This document shows, piece by piece, positions 24,801 to 35,300 of a stretch of DNA of 64,000 bases. The DNA comes from Onthophagus taurus (lineage: Eukaryota; Arthropoda; Insecta; Coleoptera; Scarabaeidae), in assembly GCF_036711975.1 (NCBI RefSeq), contig NC_091975.1, positions 2,358,501 to 2,422,500 of the forward strand, read 5' to 3'. Every line of letters begins with the position of its first letter. Positions within the stretch are counted from its first letter, which is position 1. Below the pieces are notes generated by a model, which did no database searches, was not told where the DNA came from, and saw nothing but the letters and a program-made list of their open reading frames with translations. A program made the position numbers and the translations under genes.

Positions 24801-27800
24801 TTTGATTTGCCTCTAGTACCCCATATGATGTTTTCGAAAGCTTCGATGCATACAACTACAAAATTTCGCATCAACCTCTCATGCTGCGTATAGATATACA
24901 CGTTCTCGTTGAATATATATCATCGTAATTTAATAATGCGACCCGAATACGAACATGAATCCTCATTAGCACGGGTCTATTATCTCCGAATAAAGTCTGT
25001 CGTGATTATCGGATCATTTCGCAAAATTTATTAATAAAATAATTCAATTGATGAAAACTATATATATAAATCAAATGAAAATAACTTAATAATTTCTATT
25101 ATTTGACTTTTGAAACTCATTATTTCGTATTTATTTCCAATATTTACACAAAAAACACATCTCTCTGTCCGTTCATTTTTTATTTGACCCATCAATACCA
25201 AGTCAAATATTCATTTCCATTCGAAAAATAAAACGAGATGGAAGTGTCGACTGTGTAAATTTTGAATTTTTCGGGTAATTAACAATGCACGCCTAGGTTC
25301 ATTTAGCGTTTGGGTTTCGTTTTTGCATAAATATTAATTAACAGGGGTATTTTTTATTTTATCTCAATAAAAATCGATCACATCCATGTGAATGTCACGG
25401 TCTCTCCCATTGTTTTAAAATGCGACGTCTCGAGAGCACCTACTCATTGGCCTCTCGTCCATCTTTCCCTTTCACATACGCCGCTCCCTTTTCTTTTTGC
25501 ATTCGCAGAACCTTCAATACGTAGGGTGAGAGGTGACTCATCCTCCGACAATTCCGACCAATTTCCTAGTCTCGAATGCATCAGAACACGTACGAAGGGA
25601 AAGAGATGCACCCACGCATACCAATTCGAAACGAACTTCGAATTTCAAAATTCGAATTTAAATTCGTTTACTTTTATTAACACTATTTGATGATTCTTCA
25701 TTTATTTTTAGGTTGATACGCCCGATAGTGTACTGCAAAGCGGTTTAGGTCTAAACGATTTCGGCCAACACGCCGTGTTAAGATCAATGGTGGATCCTAG
25801 AGACTACGACAGGTTGCGACACCTGCAAATGAATGGAGCGACGGCGAACACGTTCGAAGAGACAATCTACAAGGTATTTGAACGTGTATGTGTTACTTTT
25901 GTGTTGTATTTTTTTCTTTCCCATATGCACGTCCCGCGCTTATCTCGTCGTTTACGCGCTTTCGCACTGCGAATGGATAAATGGACGTCGCTTTTACTGC
26001 TGCTTTTATTGCGTTACCCCGCACGCCACATTCTCCTCTTCTCTTCAACGGCGCCGTTTCGGACTTTATATTTATTATTCGATCGTTTGTATGTTACAGC
26101 TCAAACTGCAGGACGCTCTGCGACAGAGAGAGAAATTCACGAAGGAACACGAAGAGGTAAGAGCAACAAAGAGAATTTTACATTAAGTAAGATTAGGGAA
26201 TGCTTTGTGAGGCTATAGTCTCAACTACAGTGTGGCTATAGTATAAGCGGATATCTTAGTGAAATATGTACGGTTTATGTCGCATAAGTACAGATAACCG
26301 CAAAAGTTACTTCTACAACTTTTATGCATATTTACTAACCTTTCTTATCAATCTAGATTGAAAAATCTCACTAGATACAAAAGAAATTTGACTCATTTTG
26401 GTTGGCTGCGATCGTTATCAAAATTATGATTCAAGGTTTGTGAGCCATCTCAAGTAAATTGTGTCTCATCTGGCACCAGATATAGAATAAATTTAGAAAG
26501 CATTTGTTCAATGTTCCACACATCTTGATATTAGGAATCACTAAATGTGATAACGCTCGATCATGGCAAAGATAATTCATTACAACATTCTGCTGTTACT
26601 CGTTCGCAGTTAATACGTCTTTGATATTCAAGCCACCATATCAGTATACGCAGCTAGAATATAAATAAACGAACATTAATACTAAACAGGACGTGTGCCA
26701 AATCTAACCATAACCTGAATAATGCAACTTGCCCGATATGGCAAGATATAGATTTGTATCAGGAAAACTTTATGAAACATCCTTATTTCCTCTCTAACAC
26801 CATAATAAGAGAAGTATGGTAATCTGATATCTTTTTTGTACTTCCTCTGACTGAAAAGAAATTTATCCATTGCTATCATCGCCATAGTTTTCTTTTGCCT
26901 ATTCATTCCAATACACCTAAAACAAAGTGAAAATAGATGAAACAAATAGTTTGATTTACTTATTTTGTATATTGTTTCTTCCAAATCACCAACAACCTCT
27001 TTGTTTGCATATTTCATTTCAGTTCAACTAAAAAATAAAACATATTTATTAAAACTTAAAGCGTGTTTATCTTTAACGATGTGAATAGTTAGAGAATGTG
27101 ATGTAAATATAGTCTAATAGTTGTTATTCATGTGGCCGTTTTGAGTAAAACGTCGGAATATAACAGAAAATAAACGCGCATTGTAGCCTCTAATAATTAT
27201 AATAAAATTTTACTGTTGCGCACCAACAACCCTTAATCTCAATGGGCTCGCAGCGACGAACAGCTGGCGAAACAGGCTCGAGGTTAATAAAATTTTACTA
27301 CGATCCGAACGTATAAAATAGAATTACACCCGATATTATGTCTCCGTATTTAGTTGACAACGAACGGGGAACGTCGCTAATTCTTTTGTTGTTTTCACGC
27401 CTTTGATTAGCACCGTCTCGTCGTAGAGAACGTACTCCCCATACGCCCAACGTAATTTCACACCGGAGTCTCGTATAAATTATCTTGCGCGTAGTAATTT
27501 GCATAAATTGTATTTCCATTCGATTATCGTTGTAACGATCTCTCACCGTCAAAGGAACGTACTCACTGTTAAAGTACTGAAGACACGTTTACCACTCAAC
27601 CCGCCGAAAAAAGATCGCCCATACGTATTTATGACCGCGTTTGTCGCCAGAGGGTTCCGTCCGCGGGGAACGAACGCGTAATTTTTACGCCCGAGATGTA
27701 AAAGATGCATATCATATTTTATGGACGGTAAAGTGCCTCGTACCGAAATGGCGCTCCAGCTCCCTTGTAACGCTTTAGGCCCTACGAAAACGCCCTTTAT

Positions 27801-30505
27801 TGCAAATTGAGAGCTTACTTTAAAAGTAGGGAAACTGTATACTTCTTCCCCGAAAAGTTTTCGAAATTATTTCTTTCTGTCAGTAAAAACTTCATGAGAA
27901 TATAATTTCGTTTCATTAATTTTAGATCCTCAGGGATATTAAACAGGGTCTTCTGCAGTTGGGCAAAGAAGGAGTTAGAGGTCCACTTTCTGGAGGTAAA
28001 TTAAACTAAAAAATAAATAATTTTAATAAATAAATGAATTTTTAGATGATACATATATGTATGATGAAGACGCGAGGATGTTAGCTCCAGGATCGCATGA
28101 TAGAGGTCATTGGTATGATGAGCCACCTTATGAAAGTGACCCAGAAGATTTTCTTATGGGAAGTAGCCCAGGACCAACGGCAACTATTCAAAACGGGCGG
28201 GTTTGTTTCACTTTGAATTTGCGCCAAGAACCTAGAGGAGAAGGAGTAATATCTTTGAGGAGTGCTGGTGATATTTCCTTACCAAGAGACGTCCCCACCG
28301 TGCCAATAGCGAGAGGAACACCGCGAAGAGGGCTTATTTTACCTCAAGCTGGATTTCCACCAACAATCATTCCTTTAAGGTATTTTTTTGTTTAAATTTT
28401 TTTATTAAGATTAATTTTGTTGTTTGTTAAAGGTCTTCCAGGGATAGGGAAAGTGGGGATTACGCAACTTCTGATGTGCAAAGTGTTAGTTCGAGGTTAT
28501 CCACTTTATCAGTTGATACAAGCAGATCAGAACAACAAGAAACATCTCAGATGGTCTCTCCGCAGTATTATAGCCAATTGGAGGGGAAGATGAGATATTT
28601 TAGAAAAACCGGGGGATATACAAGAAGTGAAGATGGATTATCGCCGAGTCAAAGCTCCGATTACGAGGATCAAGATGAATTTAATAATTGTAGTCAACAA
28701 ATTGCAACGGTTCATATGGTAAGTAATTAAATAATTACTATTATAGATAAGTATTAATTTAATTGTAGTCTGGTGATGGAAGATCTGCGGGTGTTTCAAC
28801 ACTAGCAGGAAAAGTTCGTGGGCTTCGAGAAGACGTCCAAAGAAAAATTTCGAGATTAAAAAGCGAAAATGCTGAGCAACGTTCAGATCAAGCTTTTCCA
28901 TGTTCGGCAAGTTCCGTTGAAAGTCTTCCAAGTGGATCTGGTTCAAGTAAGATTAATCATTTTTTTTATTATCATTTCATTGTTTTAAAATTTTTTAGGT
29001 ACTCAAGCTTTGGTGAGAGCTGGAAGTAATCATAGCTCAATATCCGCAGAAGAAACCGATCCAAGCCCCACGGAACTTCAAATAATTGGTAGGGCTCGGG
29101 CCCTCGTCGATTACACGCCAAGTCCGTACGATAAAGAAGCCCTAAAATTCAAGGTAAATTCTTGAACATCTTATATCATCTAACGAAGAATAGCCAGCTA
29201 TAGTTTGAGTTGCTTGTTGCAGTTTTACTGGAAATAACGACTCAAAACGTAAAGTTAACAAGGTAAAACCGTTTTCGCACCGCACACACTCGCTATAATT
29301 TCTTCCATATAGTATGATTTATTTTGTTTGCCTTGCTAGCTTTAACGTGTCGGGTCGATTATCGTGACCTCGATGCTCGCGAAAATGTAACACTGCTCTC
29401 GGTTTTAGAAAGGCGATTTGATAGATATAGTGTCGATGAACGCGAGCGGACAATGGAAGGGCGTTTGTCATGGCAAAAAGGGCACCTTAAAGTTCATCAA
29501 TGTCGAGCTACTCTCCGATCGGACCAAACCAAGAAAAGACAACGTTAAATGGCATCTTAATATCAAAAGTAAACCGGCTTCGGTTGAAGATCTTCTTCAA
29601 AAAATTAATTTACAAGAACACATCTCCGTATTTGTACTTAATGGGTATGAAGATTTGGAACTTTTTAAGGAAATCGAACCTTCCGATTTAGATTATCTTG
29701 GGATTGTTAATACTGAACATAGGGTTAAAATTCTCACTGCTGTTCAATTACTACACGATTTAGATTGTGAGTATATATAATTAAAAATATTTATTATTTA
29801 TATATATAATTGTTTTTAGCTGGTAGTGAAGGTGATATCGCTGGTTCAAGCAGTGAAGGAGACGAACATAATCGTATTTTAATGTTAGAATCTGGAGGTC
29901 ATTATTCCCCATTCGGTAGAAGACAATTCCCCAGGGATTCTGGTTGTTATGACGGTTCCTTAAAAGGAGTTCAACACGTCTCCCCGCAAGGAGAATCCGA
30001 CGAAAATAACACAACAACTCCCTTTTGCGATGCGACAAACAATTTAGACGCGGTTGTCGAGCAATGCAATAACGAGATTATGGCTCGAGTGCGACAAGCC
30101 CAAAAGAATGTTCTCAATTTGAAAGAGGAATTTCACCCAAACATCCCAGTTACAACAAACGAAAAACCATCACAAAAGAAAACTAAAGACTCGTATGTGA
30201 GCGTTCATGGACAAACGACGCTCACAGATCCGTGTAGAAGGAATGTAATTACAAGGGTTAGCGTGCGAAAAAATCTCGAAGAGGAAACGGATAAATTAAC
30301 AAGTGTCAAGTATGTAGTTGGATCAGGATTGGAAGATTCAAGCTCGGCGATTATTTTAGGGAGAGGTGGATGTTTTAGTGAGAAATCAAGCGATTCTGGA
30401 GTGAGTAGTAGCTCATTGTCTTCTGCTAATGTTAAGGAACAACGAACAACATCGCAAACGGTGGGCGAAACTTGTGCCAAAACAACGTCTGCAACTGCCA
30501 ATTAA
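15851..30505 (+). CDS. SASH1: SASH1-family SLY/SH3/SAM scaffold protein (5' end not resolved)
   Basis: Orthologue of vertebrate SASH1 adaptors (I believe Drosophila SKIP is its counterpart). Thirteen exons: 15851-16126, 16182-16336, 17310-17356, 20369-20511, 25712-25873, 26100-26156, 27926-27995, 28046-28379, 28433-28718, 28769-28946, 28999-29153, 29409-29766, 29820-30505. Together they total 2907 nt, or 968 residues plus stop. The N-terminal LASRYADLFSTHYGDVL matches the SASH1 QQYADYY region. A basic TTFSRFLRGLKTSH stretch falls in the SLY-like part and is followed by a coiled segment (KLQDALRQREKF). An SH3 domain (about residues 602-657, ALVDYTPSPYD...KKGTLKFINVELL) leads into one SAM domain (about 678-741), then PRDSGCY as in SASH1. 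The second SAM of vertebrate SASH1 is not present. Upstream exons are missing apart from the candidate at 8263. A poly(A) signal AATAAA lies at 31,117. Confidence 0.9.
16733..17263 (+). CDS. Secreted two-domain TIL (trypsin-inhibitor-like) cysteine-rich protein
   Basis: Two exons, 16733-16781 and 16842-17263, give 156 residues. Exon 1 encodes a signal peptide (MLNLVLFISSFLLLKV) and ends in phase 1 at GTAAG. Exon 2 completes an Ala codon and holds two TIL domains (about residues 33-90 and 95-155). Each has ten cysteines with the family spacing and a C-x-C pair (CFC, CSC). TIL proteins usually inhibit serine proteases in haemolymph, venom or gut, but the target is unknown here. The whole gene lies inside the SASH1-like intron 16337-17309 on the same strand. 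Its own AATAAA is at 17,268. A start at an in-frame ATG within the intron (16,826) was rejected because it gives no signal peptide. Confidence 0.85.
17610..18244 (+). mobile_element. Possible solo LTR
   Basis: The segment runs from TGTTGAGAGAAATGG to GGGACGTGACTACA, so it has TG...CA ends. Near its right end is an AATAAA followed by GAGTCTCTTTATT, an arrangement common at LTR R/U5 borders. No matching second LTR, primer-binding site, coding region or clear target-site duplication is seen. The 135-codon frame inside shows no domain. It remains tentative. Confidence 0.25.
18795..18857. repeat. Dispersed repeat, short copy B
   Basis: It shares TTTTAATTGTTATTCAGCGC and GTCTTCAGACGCACGGC blocks, the latter in inverted order, with copy A at 5759-6053. 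Confidence 0.5.
20760..21152. mobile_element. MITE, 393 bp, TA target site
   Basis: Terminal inverted repeats of about 27 bp begin TACTCTGTTTTTAAACCAGG. TA dinucleotides flank the element at 20,758-20,759 and 21,153-21,154. The right repeat carries a small change (TGATCCTGG against TCCTCCTGG). No transposase is encoded. TA target sites fit the Tc1/mariner superfamily. Confidence 0.85.
21155..21250. repeat. Dispersed repeat, short copy C
   Basis: It carries GTTAGTTCTAG, TTTTAATTGTTATTCAGCGC and GGGTTTAGCC blocks like copy A. It abuts the right end of the 393-bp MITE, which suggests the MITE inserted next to it or within it. Confidence 0.55.
21249..21804. repeat. 122-bp tandem repeat array, about 4.5 copies
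   Basis: Units begin GGAATGTT(A/C)GGTAAGG at about 21,249, 21,371, 21,493, 21,615 and 21,737, an exact 122-bp period. Each unit contains an internal duplication around GGCAATTATAGCGTGAAG. The last unit is cut off by the smaller MITE at 21,805. Copies differ at only a few positions, so the array is young or homogenised. Confidence 0.92.
21805..21927. mobile_element. MITE, 123 bp, deletion derivative of the 393-bp element
   Basis: Perfect 29-bp terminal inverted repeats (TACTCTGTTTTTAAACC...) are flanked by TA on both sides. The right-hand 95 bp nearly match the 393-bp element at 20,760, with few substitutions, while the left body is missing. It is inserted in the fifth unit of the 122-bp array. 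Confidence 0.9.
22380..22730. repeat. Degenerate TTTTCAAGGAATT-like quasi-repeat
   Basis: Loose repeats of TTTTCCAAGAATTTT and related words occur over about 350 bp with irregular spacing. It looks like an eroded simple or minisatellite array and is not coding. Confidence 0.35.
26157..27925 (+). other. SASH1-like intron, 1.8 kb
   Basis: The intron has an AT-rich first part and a GC-richer block at about 27,160-27,740. No exon, repeat or nested gene was recognised. Confidence 0.4.
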
Positions 30506-32337
30506 AAAACAACTAAAATTTAATAAAATGAAATAAATTTAATAAAATCAACTAAAACCAACTAAAACTAATTAAATAAGAAAGATGCACCTAATCCGTT
30601 TACGATAATAATAGTTTTTAAGTAATTAAATAATAATAAAACTAAGCAATACGACTTCGAAATATTGTTAAACGTGATAACCTGTGTAATATACTTGTAA
30701 AATTTTTGTTAAAACAATTTCTTCGGATAACGTTTGAAGGAATAATTCGAGAAGTGAGATAAAATACATAAAATGATAGACGAAAAGAGAATGAAATGTT
30801 TTTAAAACATGGGGTCGGTTAACGATTTTCTATATCTCTGTTGTAGCTATTGGATGGTTTGTAAATAGTAGGGGAGATCCAAGGAGAAGCGATTTTTTGT
30901 ATATTCTGTAAATACGTATTTATTTCTACAGGCAACTAGTCTCAGTTAGCTCTAATTTGTACATAAGAAAAGAAAACGGCTTATATCGACTTTAGGGTAC
31001 GATAGAATTTTTTTATTATTGACTGGAAATCAATGTGTACTAAAAACTTCTTGCTATAGGCATATCACCTATTTTACATGTTACATGTAACTGGAAATGT
31101 GTCATACATGTCAGTCAATAAATTTAGGATGATTTATTAAATAAAATAAATCAAATTTGTTTTATTTTCATTATTTACTACACTATTAATCCTTAAATAG
31201 TTGCAAACCCAGCTTAATTTTAAGATATTTATTAGCTCACCATAAAACTTTGACATATGCTTGACATAAACTTTAGTGTTATAATTTCGTAAATAATTGA
31301 AATAGGACACATGTTCATTAACATTTTTTTTTGTAATTGGATTAGCTATGATATGTCAAAGTTTGATGGTGAGCTAATAAATAACCTGTATATCTTAAAG
31401 GACTTTTGACATCTATTGCAACAACGAAAGTAAACATTATTATTAAAGTAGCGAACCAATACAACAAAAATTTGTAAATTTGGTTTGGAACTTGTCTAAA
31501 AATTGAGAATTGAAAATGTGTTGTATAATAAAATTACGCCTCGATCATAATTCATCTTAAACAATATTGAGATGGTTTTGGATAAGAAAGAAATTCAAAA
31601 ATAAATGGAATAAACTCCTTTATTATTTTTCTTACCTTTTGCGTACATACAGCAAATGGAAAAAAGTAAAGTATGGAAAAGATTCCTAAGAAGAACCAAA
31701 AAATACAAACTCAAATAACCTCTCTTTTTATAATTTTTTTTATACAAGATATCTTTCACCCGGACGCAAAAGAACTAGCTAAATTAGCCCTTTTCTTTTC
31801 AGTTCTCCATTTAGTTTGAATACATTATTAATAAAAAAAACAAAAACATTAATAAGCAAAAATCGGACGAGAAATATACAAAAAAAACAAATCGAAAAGG
31901 AAACGATGAAAGAAAAAGGATTAAGAAAATCGAAACTGTCCTTAAAGCTTCTTAAATTTTCTTTGGATGGAAATGGATATGTACATTTTATTTTGAACTT
32001 AAACAACGAAAACGCCAAAACATATACATAATAAAAAAATATTCCTCCCAATTTTTTCTATGATTAATTTTTATTATTTTTTTTTTTTGAAGAATATGTT
32101 AGTAATATTATTACATACTTATAGAACCTATTATTAAACGAAGAAATCCGACGAGGAGGGCCTACAAAATCGTGGAAGAAGATAAGTAAAGATCAGAAGA
32201 TAATAATCACCTTTAAAATAAAATATTTTTTTTATAAACTCTCAAAATAAATAAATGTCGTGTCTACTCGCTCAGTCTTTTTTCGACGAAAACAAAAAAC
32301 CGAGAAAAGAAAAAAATATCCGAAATCCTCCGGGTAA
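30506..32337. other. Tail-to-tail 3' region between SASH1-like and RNF19 genes
   Basis: It holds the 3' UTR of the + gene, with several AATAAA signals of which 31,117 is the best placed, and the 3' UTR of the minus-strand RNF19 gene. A 156-bp MITE lies at 31,227-31,382. The remainder is AT-rich with no gene. Confidence 0.5.
31227..31382. mobile_element. MITE-like element, 156 bp
   Basis: 32-bp inverted arms at 31,227-31,258 and 31,351-31,382 (ATTTATTAGCTCACCAT...) differ at one position and enclose 92 bp of AT-rich sequence. It has no coding capacity. The target-site duplication is unclear because the flanks are AT-rich. Confidence 0.7.
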
Positions 32338-35300
32338 CTATAACTTGGACGTGTCTATGTTGTAACTAGTGGAACACGAGGGCGATTTTGGGCGATCCAA
32401 AGTTTCGTTGGACACCTCTATAATAACTCGATCCTCGAAACTTTTCGGCTTATTTTCCGCTAAGAAAAATTGGCTACGAAGCGCGGCCATCGACGTTTTC
32501 CTCGGTTTATCTTCTGGCATGTCCAAGAAAATGCTATCGTTACTAATAGTATCTTTTTCGCTACGATTCCAAGATTTTCCACATTTTCGATAACTACAAC
32601 TACTACTTATACTAGCTTTTTCAACGCTACTTCCTTCCGCAGTATAACCAGCACTTAAATCCTCCAATCTTATTCGTTCAGAAATACAATCTTCGCCAAT
32701 AACACAACTACACGAATCGCTACCTTTATAATTCAACATCGAACCAGCCAAAGCTCTCGTTGAAGCTCCTCCATCATCAGCTAAACTCACATTCACCGAT
32801 TTATCAGATAAACTACTTATACTCAATCGTTGAGCAGAAGAAACTAAATCCGCTTGAACTTCGAGTTTATGCGCAGCAGTTGGAACCCCAACACTTCCAG
32901 CTAAAGCAACGGTACTTGCTGATTCCCGATCGGCGTCTCGTAGCATTTGGCTACCGCTAACTAAACTTGCTTCGCCAATTGAAGGATTAGCAACGCGTTG
33001 ACTAACTGCATCCATCGATGCGGTGTCTACGTTTCTTGGTGTGGTTATATCGACGTCATCGAGAATTCCTGAGGCTCCCCCGCAACCTCCTGACCTGCAT
33101 AAAGATACAGGGACAACCCCGTAAACGTAGAATAATAAGATTGGAACTCCTATACCGACTGCTAAACCAGCTAATATTGGTGAAATTAATACCTAAAAAA
33201 AATAAAATATATTATTTTTAGAAAATTAAAACTATTAATTAATTAATTAATTTAATTACAGTTGTATAACTTAAATTGAGCCATAAATCTTTATTGATAT
33301 TTATTTCACATCCTCATTTTGAATCATTAATCCCCCTACATACTCATAAACATCCTTTCTCCTTCCCTACCCCAACAAACAAATAATAAAAGTATCTTCG
33401 CAGACTCTTTCAAAAGACGATACAATCAGCTGCTGCACTATCGATCGTTTAACGCGTCGCCGACGTACACCGAAACGCTACGAATCGCGACGACGTCCGG
33501 CGAATGATTCCTTCAGGACACGCCCTGGTCTCTCCAGAACCAGTCGAGTTGTCCTCGAGAAAACTTCGCGGCGACAATTTCACGAATTATGATTAAAGAA
33601 GGAAATAACGCGTGTTAATTGTGTGTTAACAAGTGTAAAAAAGGCAATGTCTGATAGCGAAGATGACAGTAGCAGCACTGCCGATTGGCCTGTTACTGAA
33701 GAGTGGTTGCAAGCGGTTCTTAAAAAACACCACGCGCATCTTCCAGATCCCGCAGCAATCACCGTTTTGGATTTTACCGTGAAACCAGGATGCGAAACTG
33801 GAGAGAGCGTTTTAAGTGACATTTTAGCGGTTGCCGTTAAATATAAATTACCGAAAAATCAAGTTGACGAAGATGAAGAAAATCATTCTCTTAGTTTTAT
33901 CGTCAAACTTTTACCGCAAGATCCGTTCAGTCGATTTTTTGTAACAGAAGCACAATTTGATTTAAGAGAAATCAAATTTTATACTCAAGTAAGTTATTTT
34001 ATTAAATAATTGTTCTTATTTTAATTCTCTTTCTAGGTCATTCCAGATTTAGAATCATTCAAATCCCAACATTTACCACCAGACGAAGACTTTCCATTGC
34101 CAATTCCGAAATGTTACTACGCCCATTACAGCCCAGGTTCAACCGAACCGGACGCAGTTCCTCCAGAATCCGTCCTCGTTTTAGAAAACATCAAACCGGA
34201 CGGTTTCGTCAGCGTGGATTTCTCGCGTGGTTTAACTCACAAGCAAACGATAGCGGCAATCCAATCCATAGCAAAAATGCACTCTTTATCTTTATCATTC
34301 AAGATAAAAGAAGGTAAAGTGATCACGGAAAGGTACCCTTTTCTGTTCCAAACAACCAGAGCTTCGGATTCGTATCAACAATTAGTTGAGAGAGGACTCC
34401 CTCAATTAACAGAGTTTTTAGAGAAAAAACCCGAAATGGGGAGTATTTTAGAAGCGTTAAATTGTTTAAGATCAAACACGAAAGGTGTCATCGAAAATTT
34501 ACTCAAACCAGAAGAACCAATGGCTTTGATAACTCACACCGATTTTTGGTGCAACAATTTAATGTTTAAAGAAATCGAAGAAACAACAACTTGTTGCATT
34601 TTAGATTGGCAAATGGTTACTTATAGCAGACCAACGAACGACGTAGCTCTTCTTTTAATTAGTTCAGTTCCCGCTGATTTACGAAGAGAATTCACGGACT
34701 CTTTATTAGACATTTATTGGGAAACTTTAACGAGAAGTTGCCAAAAATTAAATCTCAACATAGAAGAAGAATTAGGTTACGACAGAAACAAATTAGGTTC
34801 CGATTATAAACGATCTCAATTATTAGCCCTGTTACTTTGTATAGGATCCGTCGATGTCGCTTTAGGCGACTCAAACACCGAAGAACGATTATTGCAACTA
34901 TTAAACGATTTAAACGAAGAAGGATTGCTCAAAATAAACGTCGCGCAAGAAGAAGCTTGATTGTGATAACGTAAGCCAAAGAAAAAAAATTAAAATGAAA
35001 GTGAATTAACCTGCTTGTAAAATTCGTTTCCGTGCCAATTATTAATTATTACAATTACCATTTATTATTAACCGAAAAAATGCGATTCATTGTCACATTG
35101 CGAGGTAACATAAATAAAGAAGTTGTAAGAATAAGATGAGTTATTTTATTTAAATTAGTAAAAAAAAAAATATTCGCTTTTGTGCGCATGCAGTGTAATA
35201 AAAAATCAATTATTCCCCCCAAACTTTCCCCCAGTTTAGTTTGAAACGTTCTCTCGAGCGTAATACTATGGGGAAAGATGAGAGGCTGCTCGTAGTAGTT

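Larger units (their letters stand above)
20512..25711 (+). other. 5.2-kb SASH1-like intron
   Basis: It contains two related MITEs, a 122-bp tandem array and a short dispersed-repeat copy (each listed separately). A degenerate A/T-rich quasi-repeat lies at about 22,380-22,730. GC-rich unique blocks occur at about 23,050-23,700 and 24,000-24,330. No exon or nested gene was supported. Confidence 0.5.
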
